From Streptomyces venezuelae (lineage in GTDB: Bacteria > Actinomycetota > Actinomycetes > Streptomycetales > Streptomycetaceae): a stretch of DNA of 64,000 nt. Made by a program: the position numbers and the translations under genes. The first letter of the stretch is position 1; each line of letters begins with the position of its first letter. Under the pieces are notes generated by a model. It did not search any database. It was not told where the DNA came from and saw only the letters and a program-made list of their open reading frames with translations. Positions 15,719 through 23,898 of this stretch are shown here, piece after piece. The stretch spans positions 1,054,001 to 1,118,000 of the forward strand of contig NZ_CP029190.1 of NCBI RefSeq assembly GCF_008642295.1, read 5' to 3'.

Positions 15719-18180
15719 GTGTTCCTCCGGGTGGGTGCGGCCGGGTGCGGCGTGCCGGGCCGCCGGTGCGGGCTGCCCGGACGGGCCGCACCGGCGGGGC
15801 CGGCGGGGCCCGTCGGGTCGTGCGGGCCTGCCATGCCAGTGGGACCGGTCGGACCGGTCGGGCGGTGCGCCGGGGCCGGGTGCGGTACGGATGCTGTGGC
15901 GCGGCCCGCCCGGTGGGCCGCCCGGGCCTGCCGGGCGTCCCGGCTGTGCCGCCGCCACGCCCACCACCGCTGCACGGTCCAGGCCGTGAGGGCCACCACG
16001 GTCCCGGCCGGCCAGGCCCAGGGGGCCCAGGTGACGGCCCAGACACCCAGCACCCCCACGGCGGCCAGTGCCGCCGCGGCCACCGCCATACCGAGCCGGC
16101 CGCCGGAACGGGCGGCCCGGGCGGGCCGGTCACCGGTCCGGATCACCAGGCCCACCAGGGAGCGGGCGGGATGGTAGGTGTGCGGACCGATGTAGACGGC
16201 GATCCACAGCTCCAGTGCGAACACGGCCGCCGCGGCGGGCAGCGCGAGCATCCAGGCCAGGACCACCTCGCGCTGGCCGGCGCGGCCGAGGAGGTCGGCC
16301 AGCCCGATGACGAACGTCCACGGCGCGGTGGCCACGGTCGCCCCCAGCAGGGCCCAGCCCAGGGCGGGCGGCCGGTCCAGGCGCCGCAGGACCTCGAAGC
16401 GGGCGTCGGTCTCCTCGGCGAACAGCCGGTCCAGCTCGCGATCGCGCAGCTCGTCCTGGTGCTGCTGGGCTTCGAGCCGGGCGAGACCGATGAGCAGGGA
16501 CGCCGCCAGCAGCCGCAGCGGGTTGTCGGGGTCGGCGCGCAGCGCGCGGTACCAGTGCGGCGGGGTGTCCCCGCGGCTCCGGTCCCAGGCCGTGCCGCGC
16601 AGCAGCCGGGCGGCCGTACGGTCCGGTTCGCGGGCGAGGAGCAGCAGCCGGGCGTCCAGGTCTCGGGTGCGGTGGAGCAGCCGGTCCGCGGACCTGCGTT
16701 CGCGCGGGCCGCCGCGTGCGAACAGGTCCGCGGTCGCCTCCCGCCAGCTCTGCCGGTAGTCCTGCCAGCGCCGCTGCACCTCGTCCAGGCCTTCGCCGCC
16801 GGGCCGGGCGGCGAGCAGGGGCAGCAGTTCGTGGCGGGCCAGGGCCGCCACCAGGTCCCGGCTGCGGTCGTCGCCCCGTACCGCGTCGCGTTCCAGATCG
16901 GCGATGCCCAGGGTGTCCAGGGGGACCCCGCGCCAGGAGGCGGTCAGCCGCGGGCCCATCCAGTTGAGCAGGCGCAGGGTGGTCGGCGGGTCCGGGGGCT
17001 GCCCGAGCAGGCTGAGCAGCGCGTTCAGTTCCTCGGTGTCCTCCGGGGACCGGTCGGGCGCGTCGGCGAACCGGCCGAGCCAGGCCACCAGCCGGGCGCG
17101 CCCGCGCCGGTCGGCCAGCAGGTCCTCGGCGGCCCGCCACTGGAGGTCGAACTGCCGGGCCAGTTCCTCGGTGCTGGTGACGGCCCGGCCCAGGAAGGCG
17201 AAGGGCTCGGCGGTGGAGCGGGGCGGCAGGTCCTCGGGTGCGGCGCCGGTGGTACGCGGCGCCACCGGAGGGGAGTCTCCGGCGAGCCAGCGGCCCACCT
17301 GCTCGGCGCCCCAGCGGTGTTCGGGGGCCCGGGTCAGCAGGCCGTGGCAGAGCATCAGCACGCGCGGGTCGGTCACGAGCGGGAGTTCGGGGTCGTGGGT
17401 GGCGATCTCCGCGAGCACCTCCTCGTCCCCGCGGAAGTCGACGGGGTGGCGCCCGCCCGCGAGTTCGGCCACCACCATGCCGGCGGACCACCAGTCTGCG
17501 GCGGGGGTGACGCTCTGGCGGTGGGTGCTCGCCTCGGGGGCGAGGTAGAGGGGTTTGCCCTTCCAGTCCCGGCGGCGCGGGGACTCCTCGTCCCGGCCGA
17601 GGTGCACGGCCGCGCCGAAGTCGACGAGCACCAGGTCCAGCCGGTCCTCGTTCTGGGTGCGCACCACGATGTTGTCGGGGGTGACGTCCCGGTGGACCAC
17701 CGCCAGGCCGTGGGCGGCGGACAGTGCCTCGTGCAGGTGGGCGACCACGGTGTGGACCAGGGGTGCGGGCAGCGGGCCCGGGTGGCGGGCGTGGTAGTCG
17801 GCCAGTGTGGTCTCCCCGTAGGAGGGGAGCAGCTCGTACGGGTGGCCGTCGGCGATCCCGTGCTCCAGGACGCGTACGACATGGGCGCCGAGGTCCCCCG
17901 TCAGTAGCCGGCGCGCGTCGGGGTCGGGGGCGAAGGCGCGGTGGTACCACTTGAGGACCAGCGGCACTGCGGGGTCCCGGTGGCGCGCCTCGCGGTCCTT
18001 GACCCGCAGGACGACGGCCTGGGTCGGGCGTTGGACGTCGCTGAGGACCTCGGTGAGGTCCAGGCGCGCGCTCAACGAGGCGGGTACGCGGTCGAGTCCG
18101 CGGCGGGTTTCCTCGGGTCCGGGGTTGAAATCCTCGCCGAATCCCTCGGGGTCCACTTCCGTGGGCGGCACCGTCGTCAC
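15715..18180 (-). CDS. Membrane-anchored Ser/Thr protein kinase-like protein
   Basis: An 821-residue protein. A protein-kinase fold covers about residues 40-300, with VLKWY (putative ATP-site Lys77), catalytic HRDVTPDN (163-170), the metal-binding DFG (187-189) and a PEAS segment standing in for APE. A clear glycine-rich loop is missing, so the kinase may be atypical. A helical middle region of about 300 residues follows, then four hydrophobic segments and a Pro/Gly/Thr-rich tail. A GTG start at 18180 is preferred because GGGAAGG lies 8 nt upstream; an ATG at 18201 has no ribosome-binding site. It heads the operon kinase/coiled-coil/AAA/FHA, and the FHA protein is the natural reader of its phosphorylation. 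Confidence 0.8.
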   Translation of the reverse strand: MTTVPPTEVDPEGFGEDFNPGPEETRRGLDRVPASLSARLDLTEVLSDVQRPTQAVVLRVKDREARHRDPAVPLVLKWYHRAFAPDPDARRLLTGDLGAHVVRVLEHGIADGHPYELLPSYGETTLADYHARHPGPLPAPLVHTVVAHLHEALSAAHGLAVVHRDVTPDNIVVRTQNEDRLDLVLVDFGAAVHLGRDEESPRRRDWKGKPLYLAPEASTHRQSVTPAADWWSAGMVVAELAGGRHPVDFRGDEEVLAEIATHDPELPLVTDPRVLMLCHGLLTRAPEHRWGAEQVGRWLAGDSPPVAPRTTGAAPEDLPPRSTAEPFAFLGRAVTSTEELARQFDLQWRAAEDLLADRRGRARLVAWLGRFADAPDRSPEDTEELNALLSLLGQPPDPPTTLRLLNWMGPRLTASWRGVPLDTLGIADLERDAVRGDDRSRDLVAALARHELLPLLAARPGGEGLDEVQRRWQDYRQSWREATADLFARGGPRERRSADRLLHRTRDLDARLLLLAREPDRTAARLLRGTAWDRSRGDTPPHWYRALRADPDNPLRLLAASLLIGLARLEAQQHQDELRDRELDRLFAEETDARFEVLRRLDRPPALGWALLGATVATAPWTFVIGLADLLGRAGQREVVLAWMLALPAAAAVFALELWIAVYIGPHTYHPARSLVGLVIRTGDRPARAARSGGRLGMAVAAAALAAVGVLGVWAVTWAPWAWPAGTVVALTAWTVQRWWAWRRHSRDARQARAAHRAGRATASVPHPAPAHRPTGPTGPTGMAGPHDPTGPAGPAGAARPGSPHRRPGTPHPAAPTRRNT

Positions 18181-18365
18181 GACTTCCGCCTTCCCTTGCA
18201 TAAATGCACGAAATTTTCCGGAGCAATTGCGAAATCCACCCCGAAGCGGTGGGGTTCGAATATCTCTTTCACGCAACCGGCAGAACACAATTGGAATAGA
18301 TCATTCCGAGCCGTTCCTCCACAGGCCCGTCCCGGAATCCGGCAACCGGGATTATCGTGTCGACC
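18181..18365. promoter_or_regulatory. Divergent promoter region of the kinase operon and macro-domain gene
   Basis: This 185-bp spacer is clearly more AT-rich than its surroundings and separates two divergent genes, so it should contain both promoters. A CCACC-N9-GGTGG inverted repeat sits inside it near 18236-18254. No unambiguous -35/-10 pair could be picked out. Confidence 0.45.
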
Positions 18366-19553
18366 ATGAGCCCGCAGACTCCCGCGGTCCCGGCCGACGC
18401 CGAACTGCCCTCCCACACCCGCCTGGCCGAGGAACTGCTCGCCCTGCGCCGGCCCGGCCTCGCCGGCCTCAGACGCATCCGGCCCGAAGCCCTGGCGCAG
18501 GCCGCCGCCTCGGCCGGGTACGCACTCGGCTCCGCGGACGAGGCCGCCGCCATCGAGGCCCTGCTCGAGGCCGCCGTACGACGGCTGGCCGCCGCACCCG
18601 GCCCGGCCGACGGGCCCGGCCCGGCCGACCCGCCCGCCGGGGAGGCGAACGGCGGCCGGCGGGCCGATCCGCTGGGCCGGGCCGCCGCCCATACCTTCGG
18701 GCTGCTCCCGGGCCGGCGCGGCACCCCGGCCCCGGATCGCCGCAAGGCCGCGGCAGCCGTGTACGGGGTCACCGCCGAACGCTTCCGCCGGGGCCAGGAG
18801 CAGGAGGTCATCGCCGAACTCGCGGGCGCCGTCCTCGCCCTGGCCCGTGAGGCCGTGGCCGGACCGGCGGGGCGCAAGGCCCCCGAACCGCTGCCCGATC
18901 CCCCCGCCCGGGCAGCCGGACCGGCGCTGCCCCCGGCCGCCCTGCGCCGTATCACCGTGCACGTGTCCTCCATGGAACTGCTGCGGGACATCGACATCCT
19001 GGTGTCCTCGGAGAACACCCACATGGAGATGTCCAAGACGTTCCGCCCGACCGTGTCGGGCGCGCTGCGCCGGGCCGCGGCGATACGCAACGCCGGCGGC
19101 GAGATCACCGACGACGTGCTCACCCGGGAACTCGCCGACTGGATGCGCGCCCATGGCCGCACTGGCCTGCCGGTGCAGCCCGGCATCGTCGTCCCCACCT
19201 CCCCCGGTGCCCTGGCAAAGCGCGGAGTGCGCCGCATCTACCACGCAGCCGTGGTCCGGCCGCTCGGCGACGGCGTCCGCTACCAGGTCGACCCGCAGAC
19301 GCTGGCCGACGCCGTCGCGGCCACCTTCGCCCGGGCGAACGCCGAACGCGACGCCTACGACCCGCCCCTGGCATCGATCTGCTTCCCGATGCTCGGCGCC
19401 GGCCAGGGCGGCCTTCCCCCCGTCAAGGCCGCCCGTTGGCTGCGCTGGGCCGTTCAGGAGGAACTGAGCCGGCACCCCGACTGGACGGTGCATTTCGTGG
19501 CCCGCCGCCCCGAGCTGGCACGGCTCCTCACGGACGCCAGCTCCGCTCCCTGA
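18366..19553 (+). CDS. Macro-domain-like protein with helical N-terminal domain
   Basis: A 395-residue protein. Residues 15-165 form two helical segments (LAEELLALRRPGLAGLRRIR; AAAAVYGVTAERFRR) joined by a Gly/Pro/Asp-rich linker. Residues 195-385 resemble a macro domain: strand DIDILVSSENTHMEMS replaces the usual AIVNAANS segment, TVSGALRRAA is the equivalent of GAIHRAAG, then IVVPTSPGALAKRGVRRIYH and FPMLGAGQGGLP. Macro domains bind or hydrolyse ADP-ribose and its derivatives; the altered binding-loop residues mean activity cannot be assumed. An ATG at 18366 is used, although GTG at 18357 is possible and no strong ribosome-binding site is seen. Its last 26 nt overlap the radical-SAM gene on the other strand. 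Confidence 0.65.
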   Translation: MSPQTPAVPADAELPSHTRLAEELLALRRPGLAGLRRIRPEALAQAAASAGYALGSADEAAAIEALLEAAVRRLAAAPGPADGPGPADPPAGEANGGRRADPLGRAAAHTFGLLPGRRGTPAPDRRKAAAAVYGVTAERFRRGQEQEVIAELAGAVLALAREAVAGPAGRKAPEPLPDPPARAAGPALPPAALRRITVHVSSMELLRDIDILVSSENTHMEMSKTFRPTVSGALRRAAAIRNAGGEITDDVLTRELADWMRAHGRTGLPVQPGIVVPTSPGALAKRGVRRIYHAAVVRPLGDGVRYQVDPQTLADAVAATFARANAERDAYDPPLASICFPMLGAGQGGLPPVKAARWLRWAVQEELSRHPDWTVHFVARRPELARLLTDASSAP

Positions 19554-20241
19554 GTCGCAGCCCACGCTCCCCCAACCACCTTTCGTAGAAGACGAGTTCC
19601 CCCCTGGCCGGCACGCCCAGGAGGTGGGCGGACGGGGCTTCCCCGGGCCGCCGTCCCGCCTCCACCACCACCTGGACGGCCGGCCCGGCCGCCCGCCGGC
19701 CCAGATGGGGCGCATACCGGGTCCGGCCCCGCGCAGTACGCGGGAGCAGCCGCTGGTTCGCCGAGCCGCGCCACACCAGGGCGGTGGGCTCGGCGATCCG
19801 GAACCGGCCGGCGACCACCGCGTCCGCATGCCGCAGCGCCGCCAGCCGGGGCGGATCCCACTCGTCCTGTTCGTAGCCGGTGTAGACGAGAAGATCCACG
19901 GGCTCCCGCCCCGCTCCCCCGGCCCGCCCCGCTCCTCCCCCGGCCCGCTCCGCCGCACTGCGCAGCGCCGCCGCCCCGGCCAGGAACTCCGCCAGCGCCG
20001 GGGCCTGTTCGAGCGGCTCCCCACCGCTGACGGTCAGCCCCTGTGCGCCCCGGTCCAGCGCATCGCGCCAGAGCTCCAGCAGTTCGCGTACCGAGGACTC
20101 GCGGCCCCCCTCGGCCGCCCAGGTGTGCCGCGACATGCACCCCGCGCAGGCCAGCGGACAGCCCTGGAACCACACTCCGAGACGCCGGCCCGGGCCGAGC
20201 GTCTCCAGCGGGAAATGCGTCCCGCTGACTCTGATGCGCAC
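19528..20241 (-). CDS. Radical-SAM 4Fe-4S activating-enzyme-like protein
   Basis: A 237-residue protein with the radical-SAM cysteine motif CPLACAGC (Cys28, 32, 35), the FQG lead-in to it, and the SAM-binding GGEP (73-76). Size and spacing match NrdG/PflA-type activating enzymes, which make a glycyl radical on a partner, more than the larger SPASM peptide-modifying enzymes. No glycyl-radical enzyme gene is nearby, so the substrate is unknown. The GTG at 20241 has GGGAGG 6 nt before it; a TTG 36 nt upstream is less likely. Gene order beside the macro protein, with a 26-nt tail-to-tail overlap, suggests the pair is regulated against or with each other. Confidence 0.8.
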   Translation of the reverse strand: MRIRVSGTHFPLETLGPGRRLGVWFQGCPLACAGCMSRHTWAAEGGRESSVRELLELWRDALDRGAQGLTVSGGEPLEQAPALAEFLAGAAALRSAAERAGGGAGRAGGAGREPVDLLVYTGYEQDEWDPPRLAALRHADAVVAGRFRIAEPTALVWRGSANQRLLPRTARGRTRYAPHLGRRAAGPAVQVVVEAGRRPGEAPSAHLLGVPARGELVFYERWLGERGLRLRERSWRP

Positions 20242-20317
20242 TGCACCCTCCCCCGATGGACGGGAATCGAGTATCAACGGAATTACCCGCCCACCGCAAA
20301 CGGTTCCGGAGAATAAT

Positions 20318-20343
20318 CCGGTTGTTTTCCGGGTGACAACCGG
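20318..20343. promoter_or_regulatory. Inverted repeat CCGGTTGT-N10-ACAACCGG
   Basis: A perfect 8-bp inverted repeat with a 10-nt spacer lies in the 225-bp AT-richer divergent spacer between the radical-SAM gene and the coiled-coil/lipoprotein operon. Its location suits an operator controlling both units. No protein is known to bind it. Confidence 0.45.
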
Positions 20344-20466
20344 GCGCCTTCAGGGAGAGGATGCCGAGGCCCGGAAACCCGTCGAATTACGGGTCCCATT
20401 CTGCTTTCCTTCCGTTACCCTCCTCCATCTGGAGCGAGGGCAGCGGAGAAGGGGGAAGCCGTCATC

Positions 20467-21357
20467 ATGATCGCCACGGACCAGATCAGGGGACCCGCAC
20501 GCCGGGCCCGGCTCGGGGGAATGACCGCCGCACGGGCCCGGCGGCGCGGCCGGCTCGACGCACCCGGTCTGCGCCCCCTGCTGCCGGCGCTGCCGCTGCC
20601 GGAACCCGGCACGGCGCTCCTGGACCTGCCGGAGATCGTCACGCCGTTCGTGATGGAGACCCGGGCGGGGGCCCTGCGCGCGGTCGGCCAGTTACGCTCC
20701 CGCCTGCTGCGGGACCAGCGGCGCGCGATCATCCGGATCCATGCGGAGTCGGTGCGCGTGGTGACCCAGTACGACGTACGGGCCGAGCCCTCGCCGGCCG
20801 CCCTCGCCCGCTACGGTGCGATGGTCGGGGCCTGGCGGGCCGATGCCGGGTTGTGCCGTGCCCGCGCCACCGCCCTCACCCACGAGGCCAACCAGCGCCT
20901 GGCCTGCTACTGGGACGCGGTGTGGCTGGCCGTCCACACCGCCCGGGCCGAGGAGCACCGCCGGGCCGAGGAGCGGCGCCGGGAAGAGCTGCGCCGCCGG
21001 GCGGCGGAACTGCGCCGCGCACGGCGGCAGCACCCGATCCCGGCGCCGGCCCGGGCGCCGGAGCAGCCCGGAGAACCGCACCGGGAGCCGGCCCGGGGGG
21101 AACGGGACCGGCCGGCCTACCCGCCGTTCACCGCCCGCCCCGCGCACTGGCTGCCCGGCCGTATCGCGCTCGACGCCACCTGGGAGGAGGTCGACGGGTG
21201 GCTGCTCACCGGGGGTTCCCCCGCGCAGTCCCCGCCACCGGACGCGCGCACACCCGCCGTCGTCCGGGCGCTGGAGATCCTCGACACCCAGCCCCACGGG
21301 GCCGGGACGGGACACCGGCCGCGGCACGCCGCCGACCAAGGGAGGGCATCCCAGTGA
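20467..21357 (+). CDS. Arg-rich coiled-coil protein, unknown
   Basis: A 296-residue protein. After a basic leader, residues 50-190 are helical with a strongly charged coiled coil (ARAEEHRRAEERRREELRRR), then a Pro-rich linker and a small C-terminal part (RIALDATWEEVDGWLLTGG). No family recognised. GGGGGAAG lies about 10 nt before the ATG. The stop overlaps the GTG start of the lipoprotein gene (GTGA), so the two are translationally coupled. It opens a three-gene operon with the lipoprotein and a membrane coiled-coil protein, probably components of one envelope complex. Confidence 0.65.
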   Translation: MIATDQIRGPARRARLGGMTAARARRRGRLDAPGLRPLLPALPLPEPGTALLDLPEIVTPFVMETRAGALRAVGQLRSRLLRDQRRAIIRIHAESVRVVTQYDVRAEPSPAALARYGAMVGAWRADAGLCRARATALTHEANQRLACYWDAVWLAVHTARAEEHRRAEERRREELRRRAAELRRARRQHPIPAPARAPEQPGEPHREPARGERDRPAYPPFTARPAHWLPGRIALDATWEEVDGWLLTGGSPAQSPPPDARTPAVVRALEILDTQPHGAGTGHRPRHAADQGRASQ

Positions 21358-22151
21358 CCACCACACCGGCAACACCGGCCACGCCGGCCATGACGTCCCG
21401 CCATCCGCGCCTGCTGCGCGGGCGACGGCGTCCGGCCCGGCTGCTCGCCGCCCTGCCGCTGGCCGCCCTGCTCGGCGTGGCCGGCTGCTCCTCCGGCAAG
21501 CCCGAAGCCCTCGAAACCTCCTGCGCGGTCGTCCTGGACGGTTCGGGCTCCGGTTCCGCCAAGGACGGGTTCGACGCGAAGGCCAAACTCGACGCCACCA
21601 TCGTGCCGTTCATGAAGGACCGGGGCTGCGGGACGATGGCCTTCGCGCCCATCACCCGCTCCTCCAAGGCGTCCCGGTGCCGGGTCAACGACGTGGACCT
21701 CGACCCGCGGACCGAGAGCACCGACGATGTGGCGGCCATCCGTCAGGAGGCGATGACCAAGGCGGTGCTGGCCGCCCGCACGATGCTGAAGTGCGCGCAG
21801 GAGACCGACAGCGGCTCCGACATCCTCGGCGGACTCGCGCGTGCCGCCGAGGCGCTGCCCTCCGGGGACGGCCCCACGGCCATGCTCGTGGTCAGCGACT
21901 TCGAACAGGCCGACCCCGAGTTCAACCTGAGCCCGGAATCCATCGCCACCCCCGAGGCGCGTACCGGCGCGGTCGAGAAACTGGTCGGTCCCCGCGGGGT
22001 GCCCGAGCTCTCCGGTACGGACGTCTACCCGGTCGGTTACGGCATGAGCCGCCGGGCCAAGCCCAGCGAGTACGAACCGTTCGACGCCTTCTGGACGGAG
22101 ATCCTGGAGAGGAGGGCCAAGGCCCGTGTCCACGACGACTACCGGCGCTGA
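21354..22151 (+). CDS. vWA-like lipoprotein
   Basis: A 265-residue secreted lipoprotein. A long basic leader (RGRRRPARLL) precedes a hydrophobic segment and the lipobox VAGC, giving lipidated Cys45. The mature protein starts a von Willebrand A-like fold with VVLDGSGSGS (MIDAS-type DxSxS, Asp62-Ser66), then SGSDILGGLARA and MLVVSDFEQ with further acidic metal-site candidates. vWA domains bind partners through a metal ion. The first Asp-x-Ser-x-Ser is intact. GGGAGG lies 8 nt before the GTG start. Overlaps with both neighbouring genes (4 nt and 26 nt) indicate strict coexpression. Likely the extracytoplasmic sensor or docking part of the trio. Confidence 0.75.
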   Translation: MTTTPATPATPAMTSRHPRLLRGRRRPARLLAALPLAALLGVAGCSSGKPEALETSCAVVLDGSGSGSAKDGFDAKAKLDATIVPFMKDRGCGTMAFAPITRSSKASRCRVNDVDLDPRTESTDDVAAIRQEAMTKAVLAARTMLKCAQETDSGSDILGGLARAAEALPSGDGPTAMLVVSDFEQADPEFNLSPESIATPEARTGAVEKLVGPRGVPELSGTDVYPVGYGMSRRAKPSEYEPFDAFWTEILERRAKARVHDDYRR

Positions 22152-23811
22152 TCCCGGGCGCACGCCCCGCCGGGCCCGGTTCGCCCGCCCGTTCCAGCGC
22201 AGGCCCGACACCACCGCCGCCGGCCGCCGCGCGCCGGCCCCCGCCGGGGTGCAGCGGCTGCCCCTGGTACTCGACAATGCGGGCCAGGAACGGCTGCTCC
22301 GCGACTCCCACCGCCGCGGCGTCAAGGTGGCCAAGACCGGCGGGCTGGATCCCTGGGTCCTGGTCGGCGGGGACCGGTTGCCCTACTTCGCCTGGCTGGC
22401 CTCCGTACGCGACCTCGTGCGCGCCCGGGTGGCCGAAGAGGCCGCGGAGGAGGACGCCAGGCAGCGCGTCCTGGAGGCGAACGCCGTCTCGGCAGCCGCC
22501 GGCGCCGCGGCGGAGGCCGAGCGGCTGGAACGGCAACTGGCCGAGAACCAGGACTGGTTGGAGACCAACCGGGAGCAGCTGGACCGGCTCGCGGCCCGGG
22601 CCGTGCGCTGGGAGCGGTTCCGGGACGGTGTCCGGGAACGGCTGGAGGAGCGCTGGCTGCGCGCCCGCTTCGGCGACCTGGACCTCGACGAGGGCCGGGC
22701 CGGGCACGGGGATGGTGACGGGGACGGTCGGAGGCCCGGACGCCGGCACCGGGACGACCACCCACAGGGGCCCGGCCACCCGCACGGGGACGCCCCGGAC
22801 ACGGATACCGGCGACGGGAAGGACGAGGCGGGCCCGGCTCCGGGGGCGGAGCCGGACGACGATGACTGGCAGAGCCTGGACCCGGCCCCGGCGGCGACCG
22901 CCGCGGCCGGTCACCGGGCCCGCCGGGAGCCGGCCGGCACCCGCCCGGCGGACCCGTTCGCCGGTATCCGCCCGCAGTCCGATGCCGCCCGGTGGGAGGG
23001 CCTGCCCGTGCGGCCCGGGCTGCCCCGGTGGATGGTGTGGAGCCTGCTGCTGGTCATCGCGGCCGTGGAGGTGCCGATCTACTGGATCGCCTTCCAGCCC
23101 TTCCACGGGGCCGGCAGCACCGAGTCGGACGCCCTGTCGGCCACGCTGGCCATCTCGGCGGCCGTGGTCATGGTGATCATCCCCCACCTGGCCGGCCGGG
23201 CTCTGCGCAGCCGGCCCGCCACCGCCTCGCCCAAGGGCGTGAACCTGCCCGCGGTCGCGCTGCTCGCGGTGTGGGGGTTCTCCACCTGGGCCCTCGGCCA
23301 CCTGCGGTCCAAGCTGGTCTTCCGGAAGCGTGAAGCGCAGAAGCTCCCTGCGGAACTGGACGGGATCGCGGGCATGGAGGACCTCCGGCCCACCCGGACC
23401 CTGGTGGACAGCCTGCACCTGGAACCGACCACCGTGACCTGGATGTTCGTCTCCCTGCTCGTCCTGTCCGGCGGGATCGGCCTGCTGCTCGGGCTGCTGC
23501 GGGAGCACCCGTACCTGGACTCCTACCGCTCCCACCTGGAGCTGCGCGCCCGGCTGGAGCGGGCCCGGGAGGCCGCCACCGCCGCCGCCGAGCGGGCGCG
23601 GGCGCTGGAAACGACGGCCGCCGATCGCCAGACCCTGCGCCGGGAGGCGACCGCGGCCCGGCAGCGGTCGACGACGGAGCTGTACGAGGCCGCGGCCTAC
23701 CGGTTCCTCCAGGGCGTGATCGAGGGCGCGGCCGACCCGGCCGTCACGGAGTCCGCCATGCGCCTGGCAAGGGATTGGCCCATCCTGCCGCTCCCCCGCG
23801 CCGCGGCCTGA
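22126..23811 (+). CDS. Membrane-spanning coiled-coil protein, unknown
   Basis: A 561-residue protein. A basic N-terminus is followed by a motif PWVLVGGDRLPYFAWLASVR, a coiled coil at about 95-180, an acidic Gly/Asp/His-rich low-complexity linker (about 190-260), and four hydrophobic segments at about 303-320, 335-358, 375-388 and 430-455. A second coiled coil (RARLERAREAATAAAERARA) follows. No known family. Its GTG start lies inside the lipoprotein gene (26-nt overlap) with GAGAGGAGG upstream. It would anchor the coiled-coil/lipoprotein assembly in the membrane. The transcript is closed by the hairpin at 23859-23889. Confidence 0.65.
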   Translation: MSTTTTGADPGRTPRRARFARPFQRRPDTTAAGRRAPAPAGVQRLPLVLDNAGQERLLRDSHRRGVKVAKTGGLDPWVLVGGDRLPYFAWLASVRDLVRARVAEEAAEEDARQRVLEANAVSAAAGAAAEAERLERQLAENQDWLETNREQLDRLAARAVRWERFRDGVRERLEERWLRARFGDLDLDEGRAGHGDGDGDGRRPGRRHRDDHPQGPGHPHGDAPDTDTGDGKDEAGPAPGAEPDDDDWQSLDPAPAATAAAGHRARREPAGTRPADPFAGIRPQSDAARWEGLPVRPGLPRWMVWSLLLVIAAVEVPIYWIAFQPFHGAGSTESDALSATLAISAAVVMVIIPHLAGRALRSRPATASPKGVNLPAVALLAVWGFSTWALGHLRSKLVFRKREAQKLPAELDGIAGMEDLRPTRTLVDSLHLEPTTVTWMFVSLLVLSGGIGLLLGLLREHPYLDSYRSHLELRARLERAREAATAAAERARALETTAADRQTLRREATAARQRSTTELYEAAAYRFLQGVIEGAADPAVTESAMRLARDWPILPLPRAAA

Positions 23812-23858
23812 CCCGGCCGCCCGGTTCCGGCACATCGGGGACCACGGCAGGTCACCTG

Positions 23859-23889
23859 ACCCGGCGGACACCGTGAGGTGCCGCCGGGT
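23859..23889. terminator. Bidirectional terminator between convergent genes
   Basis: ACCCGGCGG and its exact complement CCGCCGGGT are separated by 13 nt in the 87-bp gap between two genes that end toward each other. The stem works on both strands. Confidence 0.75.
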
Positions 23890-23898
23890 GAAGGGCCG

